From: Dictyophora rubrovolvata
Taxonomy: Eukaryota > Basidiomycota > Agaricomycetes > Phallales > Phallaceae
Assembly: GCA_029959195.1 (NCBI GenBank)
Contig: CP114118.1
Span: 1,612,001 to 1,676,000, forward strand
DNA length: 64,000 nucleotides
Direction of reading: 5' to 3'
Shown in pieces: positions 11,565-23,192 of this stretch; the first letter of the stretch is position 1; the number at the start of each line of letters is the position of its first letter. A program made the translations under genes and the position numbers. Under the pieces are notes generated by a model that searched no databases, had not been told where the DNA came from, and worked only from the letters and a program-made list of their open reading frames with translations.

Positions 11565-13683
11565 GACTACCACCAGCTCCGACAAACCCAATCTCCGTCA
11601 CGGCTCCATCTCTTCAGCGCCAGCCCCTGATGTCCAACAATCCCCCCAACAGCAGCGTCATGTGCGGAGTCGACTAAGTATAATTCCTTTACCTTGCCGT
11701 GATGAGCCCGTTCAGCGAACGTCACGCAAGTCTCGAACTTCATTCTCTGCTTCATCATTTTCCCACCGTACTTCAACTCCCGATCTCCGAATATATTCTC
11801 ACCCATTGAATCCTCAAGAAATTCATGATCTTGCAGTCACCTCTCTTGAACCGCCTGGCTCTCAGTTAAGAGATGTCGCCACTCCATCAGACACTGCTTC
11901 TGGCGGGACAAACGTTACTCCCAAACCTAAATTTATAACATTATCGAACGGCTTATATCTTCCTTTCGTTGACAGACAATCCGAGGTCGCTAGCCTTCTC
12001 CAGCATTCTGCTAATGCTTCTACCTTGACGCTCATCGAGCTTGCTTTTTCTGATGAGAAACAACTGTCGGATTTTCGCCGACTTTTATTTAACGTTCCTC
12101 GTGAAGAAGTTGATGATGTGAAGTGGATTTCGACTATTCGTGCTATTCTTAAACCGCGTAGCGAAATTCTTTGGGCACGATTGAAAACTATTCTTGGTGT
12201 ACCGCCGGAATTGGATGCTGATGATTATCAGCTTAAGGCATTTTTATTTGGTCGCTCTTTATCAAATATTCCATCAAATATTCCAGAGAATGCTCCGGCA
12301 CAATGGGTACCCTCAGATCAGTCAACAACACTTGCTCGTAGCTTAACGGCACCACCATCGAAGCAGGGTACCCAATCACCTGGCACCACCTCACCCATCA
12401 TCGAAGAAGTGGAATCTGCAGACAGCAACGTTTCAGGGCAAGATCAAGACCCCGATTTGGATTCCTTTCACGCACTGTGTTTTCAGACAGCACCCTCATT
12501 TATTCCATGTACCGATTCAACCGATTCAGAAAATGCAGCCAAGCCGAGTATAGGTGTAGGGACCTCAAATGTCAAGCAGCTTCAAAGAATCAAAGACCAG
12601 GGTCATGACCTGGAGCCTTCACAGATACGCGATGTTTCGTCTCCAAGCTCTGGCTCGACGGGTTCCAACACATCATTTTCGAGGGGTATTCGATTCGCTT
12701 CATTGCGGCGCCCCAGTGCCCAGCATGATCATGACACGCTTCGCCCTACCAGTAAGGGAATTCCGCAACGGGGAAGGTCTCCATTATCTCAGTCTGTGAC
12801 CAACTCTGAGAAAGAAGAAGTAAAAGGCGGAGACAAGAAGTCAGAAGAAGGCCATGAATCAGACGTGTCTGGTGCTTCGAGTGCATCACTTGACAGAGAG
12901 AAAAAGCAATCTGTTGAGGGAGGTAGCCAAATCATGACTGGAACGGGAGATGTTGCGAGGCCTCGCAAACCTTCTCTGAGGTCTGACAAGACATCGGATG
13001 TTCCATCAAGGGATCTCCCTCCATCTACGCCTACTTCCGATGCTATATGTCAGAAAGGCGAGAATAAACAAAGTGGGGAGAGTCGCTTGGATCAAACTTT
13101 CAGAACTACATCCAAAGCGACGCCTCGTAGAACCAGACGTCCATCGACTTCTTCTAGAATTCAATCGCCTTCTCTCTCGACGATATCACTGTCAGAAAAT
13201 GCTTTCTCTGATCATCCAATAACTTCATCGCCTGTGGTGAAAGGCAGGCCTCGCTTCCCAGCCTCTTTCAGCAAGTCCCCCATTGCCCGAAAACCACGTG
13301 CTGTTACAGCCTGGCATTCGGGTCAAGCCACCGATACGGGCTCTGCTAAACAGAGGAGCACTGGCCATCCCCGTTCTCATACAGTGTCCTCCGTCCCGAC
13401 GCAACCCCAACAAACCAATGTTCCCCTGTCTCAGCAACCGGCGCCACCGCCTAGCCCAGAGACTCCTGGAACGCCGTCCTCGAGTACTACAGCGGAAAAC
13501 GTAAGACCGCGGCGTGCGATGTCGCTGATTCAACGGCGCCCTCGATTATCCCGACAATCTTCTAAATCTTCGTCAAAAACCGGCGAAGAAAAAGAGGATA
13601 AAGACAAGAGTAAGTCGTCTGTTGAAGTCGAAGGGCTTAAAGATGGTGTCCGTGGCACTAAGAATCCTCTTTTTGGAGCCTGA
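11563..13683 (+). CDS. Large Ser/Pro-rich protein of unknown function (706 residues)
   Basis: A single uninterrupted frame of 706 codons starts at ATG 11563 (MTTTSSDKPNLRH). I do not recognise the family. Residues ~125-225 look folded (TLSNGLYLPFVDRQSEVASL, LTLIELAFSDEKQLSDFRRL, WISTIRAILKPRSEILWARL, KTILGVPPELDADDYQ). The remainder is very rich in Ser, Pro, Thr and basic residues with SP/TP sites, suggesting a disordered, phosphorylated scaffold or signalling protein. The lack of introns over 2.1 kb is unusual beside its intron-dense neighbours. The next in-frame ATG is far downstream, so 11563 is the natural start unless a spliced upstream exon exists. It converges on TIM50 with a 260-base gap. 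Confidence 0.75.
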   Translation: MTTTSSDKPNLRHGSISSAPAPDVQQSPQQQRHVRSRLSIIPLPCRDEPVQRTSRKSRTSFSASSFSHRTSTPDLRIYSHPLNPQEIHDLAVTSLEPPGSQLRDVATPSDTASGGTNVTPKPKFITLSNGLYLPFVDRQSEVASLLQHSANASTLTLIELAFSDEKQLSDFRRLLFNVPREEVDDVKWISTIRAILKPRSEILWARLKTILGVPPELDADDYQLKAFLFGRSLSNIPSNIPENAPAQWVPSDQSTTLARSLTAPPSKQGTQSPGTTSPIIEEVESADSNVSGQDQDPDLDSFHALCFQTAPSFIPCTDSTDSENAAKPSIGVGTSNVKQLQRIKDQGHDLEPSQIRDVSSPSSGSTGSNTSFSRGIRFASLRRPSAQHDHDTLRPTSKGIPQRGRSPLSQSVTNSEKEEVKGGDKKSEEGHESDVSGASSASLDREKKQSVEGGSQIMTGTGDVARPRKPSLRSDKTSDVPSRDLPPSTPTSDAICQKGENKQSGESRLDQTFRTTSKATPRRTRRPSTSSRIQSPSLSTISLSENAFSDHPITSSPVVKGRPRFPASFSKSPIARKPRAVTAWHSGQATDTGSAKQRSTGHPRSHTVSSVPTQPQQTNVPLSQQPAPPPSPETPGTPSSSTTAENVRPRRAMSLIQRRPRLSRQSSKSSSKTGEEKEDKDKSKSSVEVEGLKDGVRGTKNPLFGA

Positions 13684-13943
13684 ACATTGAGCGTTGAACA
13701 CCCTCTACATATATGTATTTTATAATTCAGAACGAATAAAATGATGACTCCAAGAGGAGGGGTGCAATAATAAGAATTATTTATCTTTCATAGGAATCAA
13801 TTTGCATTTGACACATTTTGATGATTAATATATGTAAATGTTTACAAGGGAAAGCAATGCTACACTCAAACCAAAGAGATTCTAGAAAAAGATACAGACG
13901 AGTAGTGGTATTTTTCATTCCGAACTGTCTTATATGTACCATC

Positions 13944-16133
13944 TCATCTCTTTCCTGGAATTCCGCGCTCTCCGAAGTATCCCGCATTGACCAATTCCGG
14001 TGGAGGAGGAAGAGGTGGTAGATAAACGATCTGAGGAGGGGGTGGAGCCTCTGGGATGGGTGGTGGTTGACTCCACGATTTGACGAATCCCATTAGCGAA
14101 CCTGCGCCCATTGCCTTCATATTTGCCTCATCCATGGCTTTAAAGTAAGCCAAAATGGCCTCTTCGTTGGCTTTTTTATGTCGCTGGTCAAGCGTATAGT
14201 GATATTGGGCCTCTAATCGTTTGCGTTCCAGAAACGTGAGGGGTGGTTTCGGCATTGTCTGTGATGACGATGAACGGTTGCCAAACAAGGAGCCCAGCCA
14301 TGAAGATCCAGATGACTGCTTTTTGGCGTTTCCGGATTTTAACCAGTCTTCAATATGCCTTTTTTTCTGTTCAGATTCGACTTTGGCATACTCCGTTATT
14401 ATGTCTTTGCCGTGGTAAGCGGAAACTATGGGTCTAACATCGTCTGGGGCGTATATACCAATGGCTGAATGTGCGTTCAGAGAGAGAGAGAGAAACGGTT
14501 ATTATTTTTGTTGGGGTTTTCGAATTTTAATAACTTACATTCTAAAAATGGAATGAGACCCACGAGGCCCTTGTCATTAGAGTCACCTTTCCACTGTGGA
14601 ACGATTATCGAATTTTCGGGCTGTAGAGAGTAGTGCTCTGCCTCCGTATCAATTGCAATTACTTTGGAAAGATCACGATTCAAATGAGATATGTCCTAAC
14701 CATAACAGAATAAGCTAATAAACTTGACAAGGAAAAAAAAAGGGAATCGGACCTTGACAACGTGGCCATCCTGAAATCTCGTGGATTCGCGATACAACCT
14801 ATAAGCAACGATGGAACGTAACGGATCAAGTTTTTCAATTATTTGGTCAGTAAGCTTGGAAGATCTTTAGATAAATGAGGATCGGAGATGAAAGCTGGAA
14901 ACATACATAGTATTGGTTCGTAGTGAAAACAACAATCTCAAACCATTGCGATAGATAGTTGAGAAAGTAGTCTACACCGGGTCGTTTGGCCGTCCGCCAT
15001 CCATGCTGACGCTAAGTTCAAATATCAGATCAAAAGTCGCATCTCTTTCCAACAAATGACGTGCGAAGACATACATCCCAAATAGATGTGACAAGAAGAT
15101 CGTCTACAGAAAGAACCAATGTGTAAGGACGCTCTTCGCCTGGGATTTGTGGTGGTAATAACTCCTCCCACACGGGCTCGGTGAAGATCTTTAGCCGGGT
15201 CAGCTATAGGAAATAATTTGTAAAAAAAAAAAGAAATTTTTACCCCAGTAAATTGATTGAATCTGTGAATGGTGCGAGCCCAGCGTCCTGCATCCTTGGC
15301 GGGAGATCAACGAAGGAGATGACAGAGGAGGCACGAGTTTGTACCTTATCAATCTTAACAAGCTTTCTGAAATCTGTGTCCTCCCATGGACGGCCCATAT
15401 ATACAACTAAAGTACCTAATGCCACTCCTCCCACGAGGAAAAAAGCCCGAAGGGCATTTCGTCGTTTCCGTTCAATAGAGGAAAGGGATCCCTTTGAAGA
15501 ACGAGCTCCGGTACGCTGAGACTGGGTCGAGGCATTTCCAGCTGCTGCCTCTGTCAGACCAGACAAGGTTGTAGTTGCATTCGGCCTCGAAGATGAGGAA
15601 GATCCAGCTGTGCTCGACTTGTTCTGAGTGGAAGACTTCTCTGGTCCTTCATTTGCTTGTGGTTCGGGTTCTGGAGGTGAAAAATCCAAAGAGAACGGAC
15701 GAATAGGCGGCGGAGGAGTAGCAGTAGCATCAGCATCCTCCTTGGCTTTCTCGGCTTGTCCTTGCATAGAAGTTCGCTTTACAAACGGATTCTCTGCGGT
15801 TTCAGAAGATGCCGATGACCCAGACGGTGGGGTAAGAGGGAAAGTAGACTTGGATTCCACATTCTCTAAAACCAATAGATTCTCTCAAAACATATATTCC
15901 TAGGGATGTAGTGGGACATTACCGTTGGGAGGATTAGTAGCAAGCTTATCATCTGGATTTCCAGCTTGGGATTTGTTATTTTGGTTATTCCTTCCCTTCC
16001 CTTCCCTTCCAGATCCACCGGTTCCTGTTAGCGGAGGTGCACGATTGGATTTGTAGCGCACAGTATGCTGTGTCACTTTTGTTATCAACGCATTCTGCTG
16101 CCGTAATAATGTCCTGGCAACTAGTGCCTGCAT
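13944..16133 (-). CDS. TIM50: TIM50, presequence receptor of the TIM23 translocase
   Basis: ATG 16133 opens a mitochondrial presequence ([20 protein letters not shown]). First exons are 16133..15923, 15865..15345 and 15294..15244; the fourth starts at 15203. A Ser/Thr/Pro-rich region precedes one membrane span ([20 protein letters not shown]). Then comes the intermembrane-space FCP1-like domain: [66 protein letters not shown]. The phosphatase-type DxDx(T/V) motif is SVDDL, consistent with a non-catalytic receptor. The 51-nt third exon ([17 protein letters not shown]) is in a different frame from the open read-through there. The C terminus carries a proline-rich tail ([19 protein letters not shown]) not needed for the core fold. 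Confidence 0.92.
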
Positions 16134-16688
16134 TTGAAACAAGACGAGAATTTGTTTTTTCTCGTCGACAGCTACGACCGGCTGACAAGGGTCAAGGTTA
16201 AGAAAAGTGAAATGCCTGCACTTCTTTTGGCGCGCGCGAGGTCCCACGCCAAACGCTCCCCTTCAAGAGAGCCGTGTGGCGAACTCAAGTTGATCATCGG
16301 ATACTTTCTGTAAGATGAGCTCGAGATAATGTTGAGTCTAAGGACAAAGTATATTACATAGTGAGGAGCTCGCGTGTTTGTTTATAAGGCTATTGTTACT
16401 CCTCAATCCCGTGGTTAGTCGATTTCACGTTCGATGCAAGCTTGACATAAAATGCTGTATGTTGTCCCGATTCGGTAGCCTGACGGGGCATTGCGAATTG
16501 TGCATCCTACACTGCAGAGCGTCATATTCATATTGGGAAATCTCACATGTCAAGCTTTCGCCGTATAGGAATCTGGTTGGTTGCTATCAGAACTTTGGGA
16601 ACGCGTCCACGAAGATTTGACAATAGTCATTAAATATTCAGACACTTCGTGTGAACTGAGAATAATCCCGCGCGTCTATTTGCTCACA
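16134..16688. promoter_or_regulatory. Divergent promoter region of TIM50 and TRAPPC5
   Basis: 555 bases separate the start codons of two divergent genes. No long credible coding exon or RNA gene was found. Confidence 0.45.
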
Positions 16689-17603
16689 ATGCAGCCTCAT
16701 TCTCGATTCTCAATTTCGTCGCTTGACCAGCCTGCGTCGACAACTTCTACAAGTTCAAGGTTCTCGTTACCTGCACCGTCACTTGCTGCGTCCCTGAATA
16801 CACAGTTCAAAAGTACATCTCGCCCTTCGATCTACGAAAGACCCTTAAACAAGACCAGAAATGCAGAAGTTTCCCTATCGGCATTTAGTTTTCTCTTCTC
16901 AGAAATAATACAATACACTCAGAACCGTGTCGAGGGTATTGAAGACTTGGAACGTCGGTTGGTTTTATTATGCTTTTTACCTGCACAGCTCGCCGAGTTT
17001 TAACATTCTTACGTCTCGTTTCTAGACTAAATACTCTGGGCTACCGTATCGGAACACGTTACCTAGAACTGCTGTCATGGCGAACAGAATCACTTTCGAA
17101 GAATCCTAAAAGAGAAATTAGATTCTTACCTGCTATCATGATGATTCATACTCAACTGTGGCGTGCAATTTTTGGTAAACCCGCCGACGCTATAGAGAGA
17201 AGTGTAGAAAATAGTGATGAATGTAAATGCTGCCAAGTTGTTTTCCTACTTTTCCTCTCTGAATATCCTTTCAAATTCTTACAGATATGCTTGTTGATAA
17301 TGATCCACCTCTCACTCGGTTCATCTCGGTACCCCGCGACATGAGTTCTCTTAGTTGCTCGGCTATAACTGCTGGGATAGTAGAGGCCGTTTTAGACGGC
17401 TTGGGCTTCGTGAGTTCTTGTTTCTCACCTCGGTCATGAATCGCCCATGAATGGTGTGTGTCTGTGACCACGCTCATGCTCATGTCCATTAGCCCGCCAG
17501 AGTAACGGCCCACTCAGTCCCTACCGATGCCCATCCCTCCCGCACAACGATTCTTATCAAGTTTCAAAGAGAAGTCCTGGAGCGTGAAGAAGCCCTTAAA
17601 TGA
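16689..17603 (+). CDS. TRS31: TRAPP complex subunit 5 (Trs31/TRAPPC5)
   Basis: Four exons (16689..16957, 17026..17222, 17285..17409, 17493..17603) encode 233 residues. After a Ser-rich leader the protein reads AEVSLSAFSFLFSEIIQYTQ...VEGIEDLERRLNTLGYRIGTRYLEL, the signature of the Bet3-like fold subunit Trs31. It ends SRTTILIKFQREVLEREEAL. TRAPP is the guanine-nucleotide exchange complex for Ypt1/Rab1 at ER-Golgi membranes. The functional link to USO1/p115, a Ypt1 effector encoded at 40.9-44.1 kb, is family knowledge; there is no physical operon. All splice phases close without stops. Confidence 0.92.
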
Positions 17604-17935
17604 CAGCCAGCGTCTACGCGACATTTACGTGGCACTGAAAATCGGGCGAAACGGAAGAGAATGAAAATCAGGATTAAACTCATTGAACAGCAAGTTTGCA
17701 TTCTGGATAGCAATTTGCGGAAGGCATTAGTCCTTCATTCGGTAAAGACAAAATCATTTATTTAGATTTAGGCTAGAAGAATGAAATACATTGTTGTCAA
17801 TGCCCGAGCTAGTGACATAGTGACATATTTCTCCGTGACCCAGCAACGCGGTGAAGTGAATGTGTGGTGGTGTTTCGTGCTCCTTGTTTTAGTGTTCTTG
17901 ACTTTCTTATATTTCCACCGCCCTCGTCGCAGTCG
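17604..17935. other. Spacer between TRAPPC5 and RhoGEF genes
   Basis: 332 bases of TRAPPC5 3' flank and RhoGEF 5' flank. Nothing else recognised. Confidence 0.4.
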
Positions 17936-20849
17936 ATGACGATGCTGTCAATAGCAACCTCTCCCTCAGATACCTCCCCCCCACATCGTTCTAGTCCCCC
18001 TTCTTCTCCTTTGAGTTTAAGATCACGGCGTTATGCTCTGCTACCTCCTCTGCCACCCTCGTCACCAGGAACCCCTTCGTCTCCTCCAATTCCGGCTCGC
18101 TCGCCATTGCGATTGTCCCATAGAAAGTCTGCAGACACGTCTTCTTCATCAAGCCCCCGAGATCCAGTCATTTCGAAGCAGAAACATGCTCTCCTGGAGC
18201 TACTGTCCTCTGAGAAGGCATATGCGGCCGATTTAGCTCTAATTCGCGATGTTCATATTCCACGCGCTCTGGGAAATCCGCTTTCTCCCTTATCTCTCCA
18301 GGAGGTTCCCTCATTGCCCTCCAATAATGCCAACCCTCCCATGTCCAAAGAAGACGTTAAGATCATTTTTGGAAACATCGAGGACCTGGCTGTTCTTTCA
18401 GAGCTATTTTGCCAGAAACTAGAAGAAGCCCTCAAAGGAGTGTTAGATTCTGAAAGCGACAGCCAGAACGCCGTCGCTAATACCTTCATATCTATAGTGC
18501 GTAGTGGTGGTATCATGCCTCGAACTGATATATATATATATATTTGATTCACATCCAATGTTTCTAGATACCCTATATGAAACCACCTTATACCTCTTAT
18601 ATTACACGACATTCTTCTGCCCTCTCCCATCTCAATGGTTTACCTCAAACACCAGCACTTATTGCCTATTTAGCGGAAACTCGTACCTTAGCCCAATCTT
18701 ATACCCATGCCTGGGATTTACCCTCATTATTGATCAAACCTGTCCAACGTCTTCTCAAATACCCATTACTCTTGAACGCAATTATTGACGATACTTCTCC
18801 CGGACAAGTTAGAGATAATTTATGTTTGGCACGTGATAAAGTCGAAGAAGTAGCTCGTAGCGTAAATGAAGGTCGCCGACGTATGGAAGTCGTCAAAAAT
18901 CTATTGAATGACAAACATCCTCCTGTTCGCCTGAAGAGCATTAAAAGTCTCAAATATAAAGCCATCTCTCAAGGTAGTGGAGAACTCGATGCCTTTGAGA
19001 AAGTACGGCTCTTTCTTCTCTTTTCCCATTACCAATTGCTTGACAAAGCCTCTAGCGACTTCATGATTGCGAAAAGTTCGTTCATAATTTCGCAAAAGCG
19101 ACTGACTACTGGTGTACGTGCGTCAGAGATTGCATGTTCGAATTAAAAAAGTGGTCCCTTTCTTTCGGTCGTGTCATTGGTCTTGATAAACCTCATAATT
19201 CCGAGGCTCTGGATCTCTTCAGCGAAATAATCTCAAGTCAAATAATGCCTATTTGGGTATCCTTGGATATGGCTATTCAATCATTGTTGATGTCCAAGCT
19301 TTCTCTCTTGTTAGGAACCATTCGACAGCCTTCGCGCCTTCTGGAACATCTTCATGCCCTTCGTCCGCAACATCTACAACTCCTCGAAACGCCGATCACG
19401 AAACAGCGTCCCCCTAACTCGCTTGTAGAAGCTTCTCAATCTTACATAGCTCTGGAAGCCCAGCTTAAAGCGGAGCTCCCTCAATACATAGCTATCCTCG
19501 AACGAGGTTTTTTGGCCTGCATTTCTCAACTGGCAGACTGGCAAGCCACGTTTTGGAAGGAAGTCCGTACACAATGGGTTGAATTGTGGGACGCTCTTGG
19601 TGTAGAAGGTGATATGAGTGCCGGAGCCATAGAGACCGTCAAATTGTGGTGGGAAAGGTGGGAAGAAGTTGAGAGGAATGTATCATATCTCCAAATTATT
19701 AAACCACTTCTTGGGCGAGATAAGCACTTATCGCGTTCTTCTACGGGAACTGGAATCGGACCCACCGGCGCTGTCGCACCTTTATCCGGGTCCTTACCTG
19801 CCACCCCATCATCCTCTTCATTTCATTATGCTAACCATCGCTCGGTCCATTCTATCGACTTTGATCTTGATACATTATTACAACAAGTTGCACAGGGATT
19901 CTCACCTGTGGAAAGAGTAGCTTCTCCAGATGAATATTCAATCAAGAGGAGGGGAAGTGGGGTGTCGACATCGACTAAAGCGAGCGCGAAACGTAGGGAC
20001 AATGAAAGGCCGTCCCTTTCGCGTAGGAACAGTGTTGATAGATCCCACGCCAAAAGAGAGTACGACAGTGAAAGGCGCTATTATCAGGAGGAAGATGCTA
20101 CTTCTCAAAGTAGGCGACCGTCAGCCACTCATACGGACGGGGACCGTTCATCGGTTTCTCGTCAGACTCAAGATTCGTCGACATCTGGTTTTTTTACTAA
20201 AGTAAGCGTAGAATCAGCAACGTCCTACGCCCAGCCCTCTTCCCGTGTCTCGTTACACTCTACCTCCTCCACCTCTTCCAACTATCGATTATCAACTCGT
20301 TCCAATGATGCTAATGTTGGAATGGATATAACTTATCTGCCAGATGCTTCTGGCGGCCAACATTCTTCTGCAAGCTTAAACAACAAGAGCACCCAACAAT
20401 TTATGCAGGAACAAGATATTGAGCCCAGAGCTCAGCTCACAAAGAGCCCCAGTTTAAGGAAACGAATAACAGATGCATTTAAGTCTCCTGGTAAACGAAC
20501 ATCCCGACGTACTACAAGGTCTACATTTGACGATTATGCACCACGAGAAATACCTGGGGTTATAGATATCACTGAGCCCAGTGTTGAAGTACTTTACACC
20601 TGCATTGCAACTCATCCACTTTTCACTGAAGGACATACATTGCCGCTGTACCGTGGAAAACCATTTCTTCCATTACAAGCGGGAGACGATTTGGACATAT
20701 TATGTGAACTAGGACGCCCCCAGGAACATGAAGATCTTCCTATACGACTTCCGGATGAAGACGGTGACGATAGTCTATTACTGGCTAGAGACCCAAATGG
20801 TCTGATCGGATGGGTATTCGCCAGCTTCCTAATTGTTGCTAATTCATGA
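17936..20849 (+). CDS. RhoGEF with DH, BAR-like and C-terminal SH3-like regions
   Basis: Exons 17936..18496, 18568..19002 and 19056..20849 give 929 residues. After a Ser/Pro-rich N terminus, the Dbl-homology domain runs from about residue 80 to 275 (KQKHALLELLSSEKAYAADL, and LLIKPVQRLLKYPLLL, the CR3 core). A helical BAR-like domain follows (EKRLHDCEKFVHNFAKATDY, FELKKWSLSFGRVIGLD, through about residue 535). Then a long basic Ser-rich stretch leads to a C-terminal SH3-like module (LQAGDDLDILCELGR, GLIGWVFASFLIV). DH-BAR proteins such as Tuba and fission yeast Gef1 activate Cdc42-type GTPases at membranes. The second intron (19003-19055) lies in open sequence; removing it restores the conserved helix. 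The first intron contains an (AT)n run. Confidence 0.85.
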
Positions 20850-21155
20850 TATCCTAGACGCTTACTAATAAGAACTATATCCTGTCTTATTTTTTTTTTT
20901 CTTTTTGGAAAGGATCTTCTCGTGCAAAATATCTTTCCGCTTTGACATCATTTTTTACATCGACTCTATTGTTTTTGTTTTCTCTCCCATGTGTATAGGA
21001 CGTTTCTCATCATGCAGTGTACAGCAATTGATTAGGAGATACAAGGTTGGCGATGTAAACGTAGGAAGTTGAGCAATAGATAATTTAATTTTATGGCACG
21101 CTTTTGCTTTCGCAAATGATGTATGGTGTTACTCCCGTGACAGAGGGAGTCGAGG
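20850..21155. other. Spacer between RhoGEF and SDR-like genes
   Basis: 306 bases with T-rich runs (for example near 20888-20905), probably the RhoGEF 3' end and the promoter of the next gene. No feature assigned. Confidence 0.4.
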
Positions 21156-22588
21156 ATGGTTCTCCCAATTCTTTCAACGTTCATATCCCAGAAAATTTCA
21201 GTTAATTACTACGCACCTTCTATAGCTACAATAATTCTTCTTATTTTTACTTATGCATATTCACAAGGAAAGCGGACTACAAGAGACCGTGATCTCCATG
21301 CACGCACAGTCGTTCTAACTGTAAAGTTTCGCAGGCCTTGCATGAGTCTAATATGATATTCTGACACAAATATCACTTCACAGGGGGCCTTTACACCTCT
21401 TGGCTTAACTTTATTAGAGCATCTGGCTAAGAAAGGAGCCCACATTATCGTTCTTCTTCCTACGTCAAAACTTACACTTGTCCAAGGCGAGATCTTGACA
21501 CTATTGCGCTCTACGACTTCCAATGAATTCATTTACGCCGAACCGTGCCCTTTGGAATCTCCCAAGGCCATTAAAGAATTTTGTCAAAAATTTACCGCTA
21601 TTGACAATGATCAAACTCGGCGAATTGACGCGCTTATATTGGCACATGAATATAGCCACATCGGAACTTGGAAAACAAGATATTCAAACAAAGTAGATAT
21701 TCGTACCTGGGAAAAAAAGGAGAGAGATACGAAGTCATTGGCAACGTTCTTACTAATTACAATGCTGCTTCCCGCCATGCTAGTAGCACCTGCCGACCGA
21801 GACATCAGAATTATCAATGTTGTGAACCCTTTCTATGCCGCGGCAGCTAAACGCTTCGGTGCACAGCTTGGTTCCAGGACCTCTCAGCACAGTGATGATA
21901 TATTAGGTTCGGAAGGACACCGAGCGTTACACACTGTTGTCTTCACCCGTCATCTGCAACGAATTCTGGATGCCCTTCCTTCCCCGGCCGGGACCAGCAT
22001 TCAATCCCAAAAGTCTAATATTATGGCAGTTAGTGTGTCTCCTGGAGTGAGTCGCGTTGATACCGTTACTCCATTCTTGTTACATCATTCGCTCGAACCC
22101 CCTGGTGATGCCGCTTCGAGTTTGAGATACTGGCTAGGCGTTGTTTTGTGAGTATGTTTTTTTTTTTTCAGACTAGTGGTGCGTACTATCCATGTTTTCG
22201 CAGATATTCTATTTGTCTTCCGCTGTTATGTCTGCTCACAAAAAGCCCGACTTCATCTATGCAAAGCGTCCTTCATGTACTATGTGTACCGCGGCCTTTG
22301 AGTAATCACCTTCCAAAAGTAGAAGAACCCACACGGACACAAGAACAAAGTGAGAACGCGACTGCGGGACGTACCGCTGAAGAAGTTGAAGAAATTTTGG
22401 TTCCTGGGGCATTATATGCCGACTGTTCTGTTGTTAGACTGTCCTTGGGAGATGACGAGACGGTGACACCCTCCCGTCGAAGTCAGGTACCCGATGTCAC
22501 CAGACTTGGACTGGGCGATGAGAAGCTAGGAAGAGTTGTTTGGGAGGGTTTGGAGGAGGCGGTGAAAGATTGGGAAAAGGCGGAGTAG
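21156..22588 (+). CDS. Membrane-anchored short-chain dehydrogenase-like protein
   Basis: Three exons (21156..21320, 21384..22147, 22204..22588) encode 437 residues. An N-terminal membrane segment (SIATIILLIFTYAY) is followed by a Rossmann start, TVVLTGAFTPLGLTLLEHLA, with the TGxxxPLG form of the nucleotide-binding turn. Beta-strand-like stretches follow (AHIIVLLP, IDALILAHEYS, NIMAVSVSPGVSRVD). The usual YxxxK catalytic pair is not obvious, so it may be a divergent or non-catalytic member. A second hydrophobic stretch (YSICLPLLCLLT) starts the last exon, and the tail is acidic. Related fungal proteins are annotated only as ketoreductase or retinol-dehydrogenase-like membrane proteins, so substrate and compartment are unknown. 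Confidence 0.7.
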
Positions 22589-23192
22589 GACCGCAAACCC
22601 CGAAGCCAGACAATGGAAAATGTCGAACCGGACATGAGTTTTACCTCTAGAGATTTGCCATCGCTGTGTTTATGCCTACCCTCTCTGCAAACATAATACT
22701 TGTTCACAGCTTGAAATTCCCTTTGCAAGGGCACACATCTGCGTCCGCTTGCCCCTTGAGAAGGTTTGGCGCGCCCTGTAATAAAGATTCCCGCTAACCC
22801 GAGCTGGTTCTTCTAGTGTGATAGTTAACCCGAGAAGCCGGGATTGTGCACATTCCAGCCAATTGCAAGTAGGAACAATGTGAGTATTTATTGTTTGTTA
22901 TTCCCCTTGATTTGTATTTTTAGTCTGTTCGAGGAGTGGTGCACTGTGCGTTAGTATTATGATGGAGTCACCCAATATAAATTTAAATATACTAGTATAT
23001 ATAATCAACCATTTTTGACAATATCTCGTGGCATTCATGCTCCTCCAGAACCGAATATAACAGAATTCCTCCTTCGCACGGACTGATAAACTTGGGCTTT
23101 AGGAAGAAACCAGCTCAAGCTCAGGTGTCCAGCGCTCCCTCGCCATCTCCGTGCGACTCAGACATATAATCCTCCAGCCTGCGACCACCGCC
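22589..23192. other. Spacer between SDR-like and F-box genes
   Basis: 604 bases. A G/C-rich stretch near 22790-22880 contains CCGGGA-type inverted repeats and was checked as a tRNA, without success. AT-rich sequence near 22975-23005 may be core promoter for the F-box gene. Confidence 0.4.

Noticed and set aside
22795-22885. tRNA-like folding stretch with GGGAT/ATTCC stem and 7-base loop
   Set aside because: No proper acceptor stem, A box or B box; the parts do not form a cloverleaf.
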